DNA of 64,000 nt from Micrococcales bacterium 72-143 (lineage in GTDB: Bacteria; Actinomycetota; Actinomycetes; Actinomycetales; Microbacteriaceae), in assembly GCA_001898835.1 (NCBI GenBank), contig MKVM01000005.1, positions 930,001-994,000 on the forward strand, in the 5' to 3' direction. The position numbers were made by a program, and so were the translations under genes. Position 1 is the first letter of the stretch. Each line of letters starts with the position of its first letter. Below, piece by piece: positions 40,199 to 49,199 of the stretch. The notes beneath the pieces are model-generated. The model was not told where the DNA came from and ran no database searches. It saw only the letters and a program-made list of their open reading frames with translations.

Positions 40199-42919
40199 TC
40201 ACGTTCGGGCGGGTGTCGCGACCGCCTCTTCCCGGCGGGCACGCGCCCGGCGGATCGCCTTCTCGAGCTCGACGCCGAGCGGCACGACCGCCGCGAGCGC
40301 GAGGCTGATCAGCCACTCGATGCCCGACAGCCCCGTCGTGCCGACGAGCCGCTGCAGGAAGCCGAGCTCGACCGCCATCACCGTGACCGCGGCACCGATC
40401 GCGAGCCACTTCACCGCGCCGAGGACGGGCGCCTGGAACCCCGAGAGCGGATCGCGGCGGATCGCCAGCCCGCCGAACAAGGCACCGAAGCCCAGCACGA
40501 CGAACGCCATCGTCATGGGCGCGTTCGGCGCATCCGAGCGGAGCGCACCGGGCCAGAGCAGCAGGGGTGTGAGGGCCGTCGCGAACATGAGCGAGCCGTA
40601 GAGCACCCACCGCGCCACGGCCGACGGGCGGGCGATCGTCTCGCGCGGGTCGCGCGGCGGGCGCGACATGATGTCGGCCGGAACGGGGTCGAGCATGATC
40701 GCGACGACCGGGAACATCGTCGTGAAGAAGTTGAGGAACAGCACCATCACGGGCGTGAGCGGCACCCCGTCGTTGATGCCCGCGATGCTCGCCACGAGGA
40801 ACAGCAGCACGAGCGCGAACAGCAACGACATCTGGAAGCGCACGTAGTTGACGATCTTGTCGTAGATGGCGCGCCCGAGACGGATCGCGGTGACGAGCGT
40901 GCCGAAGTTGTCGTCGGTGAGGATGACGTTGCCCGCCTGCTTCGTGACCTCGCTGCCGGAGCCCATGGCGACCCCGACGTCCGCCTGCTTGAGCGCCGCC
41001 GCGTCGTTGACCGCGTCGCCCGTCATCGCGACGATGTCACCGCGCTGCTGCATGAGCCGCGCGAGGCGGAGCTTGTCCTCCGGGGTGACCCGCCCGAAGA
41101 CGTGGAGCTCGGGGAGCGCGGCGGTGAGCTCCTCGTCGTTCATCGCGTGGAGCTCCGCCCCACTCAGCGCGCCGGGCGCGAGGCCCAGCTCGCGGCCGAT
41201 CGCCGCGGCCGTGACCGCGTGGTCGCCCGTGATCATCCGCACCTCGATCCCCGCCTCGCGTGCGATGCGCACCGCCTCCACCGAGGAGGGGCGCAACGGG
41301 TCGATGATGCCGACGAGCCCCGCCAGCACGAGACCGTCCACCGCCGCCATCGGGTCGGCGACCACCTCCTCCTCTCGACCCGAGAGGTCGCGGAAGGCGA
41401 ACGCCAGCACCCGCAGGCCCTCCTCCGAGAGCTCGCGGCCGGTCTCCTCGATGCGCTCGCGCAGCTCGTCGAGCGGCACGACCCCCTCGTCCGACAGGGC
41501 CCGGTCGCAGCGGGCGAGCACGACGTCGAGGCCGCCCTTGACCACCTCGAGGAAGCGCATCTCGCCCCCGAGCGGCGCGTGGTGGAAGGTCGCCATGAAC
41601 TTGTACGCGGAGTCGAACGGCACCTCGGCGACGCGCGGGTACTCGCGGCGGGTGAGGGCGGCATCCGCGCCGAGCTTCGCGGCGAGCACGACGAGCGCCG
41701 CCTCCGTGGGGTCGCCCACGACGACCCCGTCGTCCGAGACCGTGGCGTCGCTGCAGAGGGCGAGACCGTAGGCGAGCGGGGTGAACCCGGGCGTCTCCTC
41801 CCCCGCCGCGCCGCGCACCTCGCCCGCCTTCTCGTACCCGGTGCCGCTCACCGTGAACGACCGGCCCGCGTAGAAGAGCGACCGCACCGTCATCTGGTTG
41901 AGGGTCAGGGTGCCGGTCTTGTCGGAGTTGATGGCGCTCGTCGAGCCGAGCGTCTCCACATCCGTGAGCGTCTTGACGACCGCGCGATGCGTCGCGAGCT
42001 GCTGCGAGCCCTGCGCGAGCATGCTCTGCACGAAGGTCGGCAGGCCCGTCGGGATGGCGGAGATCGCCATCGAGATCCCGAGCAGCACGACGGAGGCCGC
42101 CGGCTGGCCGCGCAGCAGACCGATGACCACGATGACCGCGACGGCGCCCCAGGCGATGAACCCGAGGACGCGCGTGAGGGCGCCGAGCTCGCGCTGCAGG
42201 GGAGACTTCGCCGGCACGACGGCGGACAGCATCGAGGCGATCCGGCCCATCTGCGTGTCCATGCCCGTCTCGGTGACGACCATGGTGGCCGTGCCGCGCG
42301 TCACCTGCGTGTTCTGGAAGGCGAGGTTGATGCGGTCGCCGAGGGCGACGTCCTCGCCCTCGAGCGGGGCGGCATCCTTCGCGATCGGGGCGCTCTCGCC
42401 CGTGAGCGCGGCCTCCTGGGTCTCGAGGGTCGCGGTGCGCAGCAGGCGGCCGTCGGCGGGCACGAGGTCGCCGGCCTCGAGCGACACGATGTCGCCCGGC
42501 ACGAGCTCGCTCGCCGGGATCTCCAGCAGGGTGCCGCCGCGCGTCACCCGCGCACGCGGCACCTGCAGCTCGGCGAGGGCGCTGACGGAGGCCTGGGCCT
42601 TGAGCTCCTGGCGCGTGCCGAGCACGACGTTGAGCACCACGAGCACCCCGACGAGAACGCCGACCGAGAGCTGCCCGATGACGATCGAGACGACCGACAC
42701 CGCCACGAGCATGATGTTCATGGGGTCGACGAGCTGCTTGGCCCCGAGCTGCCAGACGGATGGCTGCGGGCTCGCCGCGATGAGGTTCGGGCCGTGCTCG
42801 GCGAGCCGCTCAGCGGCGACGGCTGCGCTGAGACCGTCGTCGGCATCCGAGTCGAGGGCCGCGACGGCATCCTGCGCCGCGAGCGCGTGCCAGGAGCGGG
42901 CGGTGGTGGCGTCGGACAT
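40199..42919 (-). CDS. P-type cation-transporting ATPase (P2-like)
   Basis: P-type ATPase of 906 residues with the Ca/Na-pump layout: actuator TGES (residues 173-176), phosphorylated Asp333 in NSDKTGTLTL, nucleotide domain, and hinge MTGDAVNDAAALKQADVGVAMG. In the fourth membrane helix, where calcium pumps have IPEGLP with a cation-binding Glu, this protein has IPTGLP (289-294). Calcium transport is therefore uncertain. GGGAAGGGAAA precedes the ATG at 42919, chosen over an ATG seven codons earlier. TAGGCT at 42946-42951 is the likely -10 box. It is divergent from a MarR gene. Confidence 0.88.
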   Translation of the reverse strand: MSDATTARSWHALAAQDAVAALDSDADDGLSAAVAAERLAEHGPNLIAASPQPSVWQLGAKQLVDPMNIMLVAVSVVSIVIGQLSVGVLVGVLVVLNVVLGTRQELKAQASVSALAELQVPRARVTRGGTLLEIPASELVPGDIVSLEAGDLVPADGRLLRTATLETQEAALTGESAPIAKDAAPLEGEDVALGDRINLAFQNTQVTRGTATMVVTETGMDTQMGRIASMLSAVVPAKSPLQRELGALTRVLGFIAWGAVAVIVVIGLLRGQPAASVVLLGISMAISAIPTGLPTFVQSMLAQGSQQLATHRAVVKTLTDVETLGSTSAINSDKTGTLTLNQMTVRSLFYAGRSFTVSGTGYEKAGEVRGAAGEETPGFTPLAYGLALCSDATVSDDGVVVGDPTEAALVVLAAKLGADAALTRREYPRVAEVPFDSAYKFMATFHHAPLGGEMRFLEVVKGGLDVVLARCDRALSDEGVVPLDELRERIEETGRELSEEGLRVLAFAFRDLSGREEEVVADPMAAVDGLVLAGLVGIIDPLRPSSVEAVRIAREAGIEVRMITGDHAVTAAAIGRELGLAPGALSGAELHAMNDEELTAALPELHVFGRVTPEDKLRLARLMQQRGDIVAMTGDAVNDAAALKQADVGVAMGSGSEVTKQAGNVILTDDNFGTLVTAIRLGRAIYDKIVNYVRFQMSLLFALVLLFLVASIAGINDGVPLTPVMVLFLNFFTTMFPVVAIMLDPVPADIMSRPPRDPRETIARPSAVARWVLYGSLMFATALTPLLLWPGALRSDAPNAPMTMAFVVLGFGALFGGLAIRRDPLSGFQAPVLGAVKWLAIGAAVTVMAVELGFLQRLVGTTGLSGIEWLISLALAAVVPLGVELEKAIRRARARREEAVATPART

Positions 42920-42984
42920 GGGTTTCCCTTCCCTCGGCACCGGTCAGCCTATTGGAGGGGCATGCACTGCCTAGAGTGTTGCTC

Positions 42985-43425
42985 GTGACCGATCGCACGG
43001 ATGCCGTCGACGCCTGGGAGTCGCTCTACCGCGCCCAGGTCGCCGTGCTGCGCCAGCTGGTCGCCGAGCTGCCCGACGACGAGGTCAACTTCACCGAGTA
43101 CGACGTGCTCTTCAACCTGTACCGGCAGCCCGACCGCGCCCTGCGCATCCGCGACCTCAACCGGCACCTGCTGCTGAGCCAGCCGAGCGTGAGCCGCCTG
43201 CTCGACCGGCTCGCGGCACGCGACCTCGTCGTCAAGCGGCGGGACCCGGTCGACGCGCGTGGCACGATCGTGGCGCTCACCGAGCACGGCGTCGAGGTGT
43301 TCCGGCGGGTGGGGGCGCAGCACGCGCGCTCGATCATCGCCCGGATGTCGGTGCTGAGCCGCGAGGAGCAGCGGCAGCTCTCGGCGCTCGCCGACAAGCT
43401 GCGCGCGGGCGCCGCACCCGGCTGA
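42985..43425 (+). CDS. MarR family transcriptional regulator
   Basis: MarR-type winged-helix protein of 146 residues (VNFTEYDVLFNLYRQPDRAL, LLLSQPSVSRLLDRLAARDLV, KRRDPVDARGTIVALTEHG). The GTG at 42985 is chosen because TAGAGT at 42972-42977 ends seven bases upstream; the frame runs 11 codons further up without a usable start site. Divergence from the P-type ATPase suggests that it controls that gene. The stop lies 16 bases before repeat copy 4. Confidence 0.85.
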   Translation: MTDRTDAVDAWESLYRAQVAVLRQLVAELPDDEVNFTEYDVLFNLYRQPDRALRIRDLNRHLLLSQPSVSRLLDRLAARDLVVKRRDPVDARGTIVALTEHGVEVFRRVGAQHARSIIARMSVLSREEQRQLSALADKLRAGAAPG

Positions 43426-43441
43426 CGCCCCCGCCACCTTC

Positions 43442-43504
43442 CGCGAGTAGTCGTGTTTCCGCCCCAAGATGCACGATCTGGGCCGGAAAGACGACTACTC
43501 GCGG
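43442..43504. repeat. Dispersed inverted repeat, copy 4
   Basis: Left arm starts CGCGAGTAGTCGTGTTTCCG at 43442; the right arm ends GACGACTACTCGCGG near 43504. About 27 of 29 positions pair, with a single-base slip near the five-base loop (GCACG). It lies between the convergent stops of the MarR and psuK genes. It shares its outer arm with the palindrome at 19111-19166. Confidence 0.8.
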
Positions 43505-43514
43505 GACGGGCGCA

Positions 43515-44399
43515 CTAGACGGGGCGGCCGCCGATGACGGTCACGGCACAGGCCGCGACGAAGACTCCGGCCTCCGCGGCGGCGATCGGATCACCGGTGC
43601 GCACCCAGGCCTCGAGGAAACCGGCGGTGAAGGCGTCACCCGCACCCGTCGGGTCGACCATCCGGGCCGCGGGGGCGGGCACGTGGACCGGCTCGCGCCC
43701 CTCGGCGACGACGAGGACGCCCTCCGAGCCGAGCGTCATCGCCACGAGCGGGAAGCGCCCGCCCAGGATGCGCGCCGCCTCCTCGGGATCGTCGGAACCG
43801 GCGAGCAGCAGTGCTTCGGCGCGGTTCGGGAACAGGATCGTGGCGCCCTGGATCGCCTCGCAGAACGCGGCGACGCCGAAGTCGGCGATGTAGCCGGTCG
43901 AGCCGGGGTTGACCGACACCGGAACCCCGGCGGCGGCCGCGCGCTCGAGCAGCTCCCGGGTGCGCGCGGCACCGAAGCCGTCGAGCACCGAGTACCCGCT
44001 CACGTGCAGCACCGCCGCCCCCGCGAGCAGCGCATCCGTCACCGCGCCGATCCGCAGGGCACCGTTCGCCCCACGCTCGGTCAGCATCGAGCGCACCTCG
44101 CCATCGACGATGATGATGATCGTGCCCGTCGGGATGCCCACCTCCACCTGGAGGTGGGGCTCGACCCCAGCCTCGCGGAACTCCAGCCGGTGCGCGGCCG
44201 CGTCGTGCGCGCCGACGGCCCCCACGAAGTCGACCGCGGCACCGCGCGAGGCGAGCCAGACCGCCGTGTTCGCGGCGGAGCCGCCCGGACGCGGGCGGAT
44301 GCTCGCGGGCGTGTCGGTGTCGGGCCGCACGGGGACGCGCGGTACCGCGACGATGTCGTTGATGACGTCGCCGACGACGACGATCCGGCCGCCCGTCAC
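43515..44399 (-). CDS. psuK: PfkB-family carbohydrate kinase, probable pseudouridine kinase
   Basis: Ribokinase/PfkB-fold kinase of 294 residues. The amino-terminal signature is RPGGSAANTAVWLASRG near residue 35 and the catalytic block is VDPTGAGDAFTAGFLEAW near residue 240 with the base Asp. The fold alone would allow many sugars or nucleosides. The four-base GTGA overlap with psuG (44396-44399) argues that it phosphorylates pseudouridine so that PsuG can split the product. Confidence 0.85.
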   Translation of the reverse strand: MTGGRIVVVGDVINDIVAVPRVPVRPDTDTPASIRPRPGGSAANTAVWLASRGAAVDFVGAVGAHDAAAHRLEFREAGVEPHLQVEVGIPTGTIIIIVDGEVRSMLTERGANGALRIGAVTDALLAGAAVLHVSGYSVLDGFGAARTRELLERAAAAGVPVSVNPGSTGYIADFGVAAFCEAIQGATILFPNRAEALLLAGSDDPEEAARILGGRFPLVAMTLGSEGVLVVAEGREPVHVPAPAARMVDPTGAGDAFTAGFLEAWVRTGDPIAAAEAGVFVAACAVTVIGGRPV

Positions 44400-45313
44400 G
44401 GGCGGGCCGCGGTCCGCGACCAGGCCGTCGCGACCTCCGCCGCGACGCGCACGTTGTTGCGGGCGAGGTCGAGGTTGACCTCGAGGCTGCGGCCGCCCGA
44501 GGCCTCGACGATGTAGCCCAGGAGGAACGGCGTGACGGCCTTGCCGCGCACCCCGGCCTCCTCGGCGGCGGCGAACGCGGTCGCGAGCACGCGGTCGTGC
44601 TCGGCCGGGTCCCACTGCTGCTCGAGGGGGATGGGGTTGGCGAGCACGATGCCGCTCGTCGAGCCGAAGGCGTCGCGCGCGGCCATGACCACGGCCACCT
44701 CCTCGGCGGTGTCCACCTTCCAGTCGAGCTCGAATCCGGACTCGCGCAGCCAGAACGCCGGGAACGCAGTGGTGCCGTACCCGATGACGGGGACGCTGAG
44801 GGTCTCGAGCCGCTCGAGGGTCGCGGGGATGTCGAGCACGCTCTTCACACCCGCGGAGACCACCGTGACGGGCGAGCTCGCGAGCGTCGTGAGGTCGGCC
44901 GACTCGTCGAAGGTCTCGGACGCACCGCGGTGCACGCCACCGAGGCCGCCCGTCGCGAAGACCCGGACACCGGCGCGGCCCGCGAGGTACGCCGTCGCCG
45001 CGACCGTGGTGGCGCCGGAGCGGCCGAGCGCCGCGAGGATCGGCAGGTCGCGCACGGAGGCCTTCGCGAGCTCCTCCTCCGCGATGCGGCGCACGCCGTC
45101 GGCATCCAGCCCGATCTGCGGCACACCGTCGAGCACCGCGATCGTCGCTGGCGTGACGCCCCGCGACCGCAGGATCTCCTCGAACTCGACCGCGGCCTCC
45201 AGGTTGCGGGGGCGCGGGAGGCCGTGGCTGATGATGGTCGACTCGAGGGCGACGACGGGGCGGCCGTCGGCGAGCGCGTCGGCGACCTCGGAGGAGAGCT
45301 GGAAGGCGGTCAT
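44396..45313 (-). CDS. psuG: Pseudouridine-5'-phosphate glycosidase
   Basis: PsuG, which cleaves the C-C glycosidic bond of pseudouridine 5'-phosphate to uracil and ribose 5-phosphate. The protein is 305 residues. The landmarks are VALESTIISHGLPRP near residue 22, ATGGLGGVHRGA near 130, and SAGVKSVLDIPATLE near 160, whose lysine forms the ring-opened ribose adduct. NPIPLEQQWD is also a family block. TACCGT (reverse, 45320-45325) ends six bases before the ATG, so the psuG-psuK mRNA is probably leaderless. The uracil formed can be reused by Upp (32.5 kb). Confidence 0.94.
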   Translation of the reverse strand: MTAFQLSSEVADALADGRPVVALESTIISHGLPRPRNLEAAVEFEEILRSRGVTPATIAVLDGVPQIGLDADGVRRIAEEELAKASVRDLPILAALGRSGATTVAATAYLAGRAGVRVFATGGLGGVHRGASETFDESADLTTLASSPVTVVSAGVKSVLDIPATLERLETLSVPVIGYGTTAFPAFWLRESGFELDWKVDTAEEVAVVMAARDAFGSTSGIVLANPIPLEQQWDPAEHDRVLATAFAAAEEAGVRGKAVTPFLLGYIVEASGGRSLEVNLDLARNNVRVAAEVATAWSRTAARP

Positions 45314-45395
45314 CCCTCCACGGTAACCCCGCGGGCGCGCTGCGGACGCCGCCCCGCGGCACCGCCCGGCGCTTCCCCCCGTCACCTCGTTCTGG

Positions 45396-45410
45396 TAGAC
45401 ATCAGATGTC
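45396..45410. promoter_or_regulatory. Palindrome over the -10 region of the lipoprotein gene
   Basis: GACATC-A-GATGTC (45398-45410) is a 13-base palindrome overlapping the likely -10 box TAGACA (45396-45401). A dimeric regulator bound here would block the promoter. No regulator gene is adjacent. Confidence 0.45.
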
Positions 45411-45428
45411 GCGACGCGAAGGAGGCTC

Positions 45429-46184
45429 ATGTCCGCTCGGATCCCGCGCGCGCTCCCGACCGCTCCGCTCGCGCTCGCCATGGTCGCGCTCGTCGCGTCG
45501 CTCTGCGGATGCTCGTCGTCCCCCACCGACAGCGGAAGCCCGACACCCGAGCTCGCGCTCTCCGCACCGCCGCTCCAGGGGGTCGGCCCGACCGGGTTCC
45601 CGGGGGCCGCATTCCCCATCCCCGCCGGGGCGCGCTCCGTCGTCGTGGAGTTCGCCTGCGACGGGGGAGGCGACTTCGCGGTCGAGCTCGGCGACCCCAT
45701 GATGCTCGGGCAGGCACCGCTCGAGGGCGGCTGCGACGGAACCTCGCCGCTCGCCTGGCCGGTCTCGGAGCGCACCGGCGGCACGTTGAACGTGCACGTC
45801 CCCGACGGAGTCGCCTGGACCGCCACACCCGCGTTCTCGTCCGACGAGTTCGCGGCGGATGCCGCACTGACCGCCGACTGCGCCGCCCTCTCGCCCCTGA
45901 TCAGCGCCCTCTACAACGCGGAGGCCGGCTACCAGCAGTCGCAGTTGAGCCTCGACGAGTGGAGCGCCCGGATGGCCACGGTGACCGGCGGGCTGGACGC
46001 CTTCGCCACGTCCTCGGAGTCGGCGCTCGACGCCCCAGGCGCCGCCCTGCGGGCGCTGGTCGCCGATCCGGCACTCGTCCCCGGCACGTTCATCACGTCG
46101 AGGACCGACCCGCTGATCGAGATCCGCCGCGCGTGCAACACCAACCAGTCGCCCCTCGTGCTGATGGGCGAGTTCGGCGGATAG
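45429..46184 (+). CDS. Secreted lipoprotein of unknown function
   Basis: A 251-residue protein with a lipoprotein signal peptide ending VASLCG-C (lipid cysteine at residue 28), a short Ser/Pro linker and an extracytoplasmic domain with four more cysteines (EFACDGG, EGGCDG, TADCAAL, RRACNTN) that could form two disulfides. No known domain is recognised. It has the best ribosome-binding site in the region (AAGGAGG, five bases before the ATG). It converges on the FAD enzyme gene with six bases between stops. Confidence 0.78.
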   Translation: MSARIPRALPTAPLALAMVALVASLCGCSSSPTDSGSPTPELALSAPPLQGVGPTGFPGAAFPIPAGARSVVVEFACDGGGDFAVELGDPMMLGQAPLEGGCDGTSPLAWPVSERTGGTLNVHVPDGVAWTATPAFSSDEFAADAALTADCAALSPLISALYNAEAGYQQSQLSLDEWSARMATVTGGLDAFATSSESALDAPGAALRALVADPALVPGTFITSRTDPLIEIRRACNTNQSPLVLMGEFGG

Positions 46185-46190
46185 CGGCCG

Positions 46191-47909
46191 CTACGACACC
46201 GTGGCGCGGCGGGGGCTCGGAACCACCGCGGGCACCACCTTGCCGGGGTTGAAATTGTCGCCCGGGTCGACCGCACCGAACAGCCCGCGCATCACCGCGA
46301 CGCCCTCCGGGGAGATGTCCTGCTCGATCCAGGGCGAGTGCTCGAGGCCCACCCCGTGGTGGTGGGAGATGGTGCCGCCGTGGTCGACGAAGGCCTGCTG
46401 GATGGCGCCCTTCACGACGTCGTAGTCGGCGAGCATGTCGTCGCCCGCGACGAAGGCGAAGGTGAAGTAGAGGCACGCACCCGAGTGGTACGAGTGGGAG
46501 AGGTGGCACATGATCCACCCCTTCCTGCCGATCTCGTCGTAGGCGCGGTTCGCCGCCGCGACGACCCCGTTGTAGAGCGGCAGCAGCTTCGACCACGGCG
46601 CCGCCGTCTCCGACACGTCGCCCGCCGCGCCCCGGTCGAGCAGGAAGTCGCGCAGGTACGGGGTGTCGAACTTCTTCTGGTCGTAGAGCACGCCGGGCCC
46701 GGTGCCGACGCCCATGCCGCCGTGCTGCTTGACGATCGCGCCCACGAGCTTCTTCTGCCGCGCGACGTGCTGCGGCGAGCCCTCGAAGCCGATGAACGAG
46801 AGGCAGATGTCCTCGAGGGTCCAGCCCTTCGACCGCATGATCGACGGCAGCACCTTCTCGGCGAGCAGCGCATCCATCCCGTGGCGCTCCTTGCTCGTCG
46901 CCATCGAGAAGCCCGTCTCGCGGGAGTCGGAGACGCGCGTGATGATGGGGCTCGCATCCGACTCGGAGATCGCCTGCATCGTGGCGAGACCCGCCTCCCA
47001 GTTCGGGAAGAAGTACGCCTGGATCTCGCGCAGCGCCGGCACGCGGTGCACCTGCGCGGTGATCTCGGTGATGACGCCGAGGCGCCCCTCCGAGCCGACG
47101 ATCATCTCGCGCACGCTCGGGCCGGTGGACGCCGAGGGGATGGCGGGGATCACGAGCACCCCGTCGCGGTCCTCCTGCGACGGCCGCACGACGCGGATGC
47201 CGCGCACGATCTGCGCGATGTCGCCGTACTTGTCCGACTGCATGCCGGATGAGCGGGTGGCGGCCCAGCCGCCGATCGTCGAGTGGGTGAAGCTGTCGGG
47301 GAAGTGCCCGATCGTCCACCCCTGCGCCTTGAGCTGCGCCTCCAGGTGCGGGCCGAGGGCGCCGGCCTGGATGCGGGCGAGGCCCGAGTCGGCGTCGATG
47401 TCGAGCACGCGGTTCATGCGGCCCATGTCGAGCGAGATCACCGTGCGGCTCTCCCCCGCGAGCGGCTCGAGCGATCCGGCGATGTTGCTGCCCCCGCCGA
47501 ACGGGATGACGACGGCGTCCTCGGCGACCGCGGCGTCCACGACTTTCTGCACCTCGGCCTCATCCGCCGGGTACACCACCACGTCGACGGCGCGCTCGAT
47601 GCGGCCGGTGCGGATGCGGACCAGGTCGCGCAGGCTCTTGCCGTAGCTGTGCACGACACGCTCCATGGCATCCGTCGTGACGAAGTCCTCCCCGACGACG
47701 CCGGCGAGCGCCGCCAGGAAGGCGGGGGTCGCGACGGGGTCGGCGAGGTCGAGCTCGTCGAAGGCGGGTTGCTCGGCCTTCCCGGCCGTCGCGAGGTCGA
47801 GCCCGACCGCGTTCAGCACGAAGGGCGCGAAGCCGGGCTTGTCCTCGTGGTGGAACCCGACGCCCTCGACGCCCCAGCCCCACCACTTCATGTGCTCGAC
47901 GTCGGTCAC
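46191..47909 (-). CDS. agpS: Alkyl-dihydroxyacetonephosphate synthase-like FAD enzyme
   Basis: VAO-family FAD enzyme of 572 residues with the features of alkyl-DHAP synthase (AGPS), which replaces the acyl chain of acyl-DHAP by a fatty alcohol to make the ether bond. The amino end MKWWGWGVEGVGF matches the AGPS KWNGWGYxD start. IPFGGGSNIAGSLE and GWAATRSSGMQSDKYGDI bind FAD, and the triple-histidine signature ISHHHGVGLEHSPW is near residue 520. Mycobacterial AgpS (Rv3107c) has the same motifs, but its activity is not settled. AAGGAG lies seven bases before the GTG. The start overlaps the plsC stop. Confidence 0.82.
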   Translation of the reverse strand: MTDVEHMKWWGWGVEGVGFHHEDKPGFAPFVLNAVGLDLATAGKAEQPAFDELDLADPVATPAFLAALAGVVGEDFVTTDAMERVVHSYGKSLRDLVRIRTGRIERAVDVVVYPADEAEVQKVVDAAVAEDAVVIPFGGGSNIAGSLEPLAGESRTVISLDMGRMNRVLDIDADSGLARIQAGALGPHLEAQLKAQGWTIGHFPDSFTHSTIGGWAATRSSGMQSDKYGDIAQIVRGIRVVRPSQEDRDGVLVIPAIPSASTGPSVREMIVGSEGRLGVITEITAQVHRVPALREIQAYFFPNWEAGLATMQAISESDASPIITRVSDSRETGFSMATSKERHGMDALLAEKVLPSIMRSKGWTLEDICLSFIGFEGSPQHVARQKKLVGAIVKQHGGMGVGTGPGVLYDQKKFDTPYLRDFLLDRGAAGDVSETAAPWSKLLPLYNGVVAAANRAYDEIGRKGWIMCHLSHSYHSGACLYFTFAFVAGDDMLADYDVVKGAIQQAFVDHGGTISHHHGVGLEHSPWIEQDISPEGVAVMRGLFGAVDPGDNFNPGKVVPAVVPSPRRATVS

Positions 47910-48664
47910 GGTCTCTCTCCTTCGGGCGACGGGTGCGCATCCGGCTCCGGGCTGCCGGGTGACGCGCTCAGGATACGGGGTGCGTAGGCCTCGTGCAGGC
48001 GCACGATCTCGGCGCGCACGCGGGCGGTGAAGGCGGCGGAGGTCTCCCCCTCCTCGGCGCGCATCGGCTCGCCGAAGACGACGCCGACGGGCAGCCGTCC
48101 GGGCTTGGGCCAGCTGCTGCCGCGCGGATGCGCCCGGCCGGCCCCGATGAGCGCGATCGGCACGATGGGCGCCTCGGTGGCGATCGCGAGGGATGCGGCG
48201 CCCGGCTTGAAGTGCCCCATCTCGCCCGTCTTCGAGCGCGTGCCCTCGGGGAAGACGAGCAGCGGGACGCCGCGCTCGAGCAGGGACCTCGCCGACACGC
48301 TGCGCGGGTTCACGCCGCCCCGGTCGACGGGGAACGCGTTGAAGAACAGCGCGGTGAGCCCGCGGCGCCACCACACGTCGAAGAAGTAGTCGGCGGCGGC
48401 ACCCGCGGCGAGGTAGCGGGCGTGCTTGCGCGGCAGCGCGCCGAGGATGAGCGGGGCGTCGAGGTGGCTCGAGTGGTTGGCGACCGCGACGAACGCCTTC
48501 GGCAGTTCGCGCAGCTTGCGGCGGCCCACGACGGTCACCTTGACGGTCGACCACGCGACCGGCTTCAGGATGCCCCTCTGGGCGACGAAGCGGGCGGCGG
48601 CCTGGCCCTTCGAGGTGAAGCGGTCACGGCGCGGGGTCGGGCGGTCCGCGGCGGTCGTCACCAT
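47906..48664 (-). CDS. plsC: 1-acyl-sn-glycerol-3-phosphate acyltransferase-like protein
   Basis: PlsC-type acyltransferase of 252 residues. The catalytic NHSSHLD block is near residue 63, the glycerol-phosphate block FPEGTRSKTGEMGHFKPG near residue 140, and VPIALIGAGRA follows. There is no predicted membrane helix beyond a hydrophobic amino part. TAGCCT (reverse, 48671-48676) ends six bases before the ATG, so it heads a leaderless transcript that runs into the alkyl-DHAP-synthase-like gene through a GTGA overlap. That coupling suggests that the two work on the same phospholipid precursor. Confidence 0.88.
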   Translation of the reverse strand: MVTTAADRPTPRRDRFTSKGQAAARFVAQRGILKPVAWSTVKVTVVGRRKLRELPKAFVAVANHSSHLDAPLILGALPRKHARYLAAGAAADYFFDVWWRRGLTALFFNAFPVDRGGVNPRSVSARSLLERGVPLLVFPEGTRSKTGEMGHFKPGAASLAIATEAPIVPIALIGAGRAHPRGSSWPKPGRLPVGVVFGEPMRAEEGETSAAFTARVRAEIVRLHEAYAPRILSASPGSPEPDAHPSPEGERP

Positions 48665-48732
48665 GCAGCCAGGCTAGTCCTGGTGGATTCCGCGCGGGTC
48701 ACGGAGCGCCTGGCCACGCATCCGCCGACACC

Positions 48733-48746
48733 GTATATTCGTATAC
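48733..48746. promoter_or_regulatory. Palindromic operator over the toxin-antitoxin promoter
   Basis: GTATA-TTCG-TATAC, immediately before the ATG at 48747, contains the -10 box TATATT (48734-48739), which ends seven bases before the start codon. A protein bound to the palindrome would cover both the -10 box and the transcription start. The HTH domain of the first gene product is the obvious candidate. Confidence 0.65.
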
Positions 48747-49199
48747 ATGACCGAGATCCGAGAGATGCGGCTCGCCGCGGGGCTGACCCAGGCGGAACTG
48801 GCGGCACGTGCGGGCACAGCGCGCCCCAACATCGCCGCGTACGAGTCCGGCGCGAAGATGCCCTCGCCCGAGGTACGAGCCCGGCTGATCGCCGCGATGC
48901 GCCCCACTCCTTCCGAGGCGCTCCGAGGTCACGAGGCCGAGGTCCTGGAGATCGCCGAGCGAAACGGCGCAACCCGCGTGCGCGTATTCGGCTCGACCGC
49001 CAAGGGGTACGACACCACGGACTCCGACCTCGACCTGCTCGTCGACCCCGGCCCGACCACTTCGTTGTTCGAGCTGTTCCAGTTGGAGGAGGAAGTCGCA
49101 GAACTGCTGGGGGTCCAGGTCCAGGTGGTGTCGGCGCGGACCGCATCCGACGAGATGCTCGCATCCGCGATCGAGCTGCTCCCGATGACCGCAGCATGA
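48747..49199 (+). CDS. mntA: HTH-MNT antitoxin (XRE domain fused to minimal nucleotidyltransferase)
   Basis: A 150-residue, two-domain protein. Residues 1-60 form an XRE helix-turn-helix (MRLAAGLTQAELAARAGTA, ARPNIAAYESGAKMPS). Residues 65-145 form a minimal nucleotidyltransferase with RVFGSTAKGYDTTDSDLDLL, the GSx(9-10)DxD signature. MNT antitoxins neutralise HEPN toxins, in studied cases by adding AMP to the toxin. Many are HTH-free; here the DNA-binding domain is fused, which fits the operator at its promoter. Confidence 0.85.
   Translation: MTEIREMRLAAGLTQAELAARAGTARPNIAAYESGAKMPSPEVRARLIAAMRPTPSEALRGHEAEVLEIAERNGATRVRVFGSTAKGYDTTDSDLDLLVDPGPTTSLFELFQLEEEVAELLGVQVQVVSARTASDEMLASAIELLPMTAA

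Noticed and set aside
39077-42988. A 1303-codon open frame on the plus strand opposite the P-type ATPase
   Set aside because: Low-complexity Arg/His/Asp/Glu sequence with no motif, antisense to a clear ATPase; a GC artefact.
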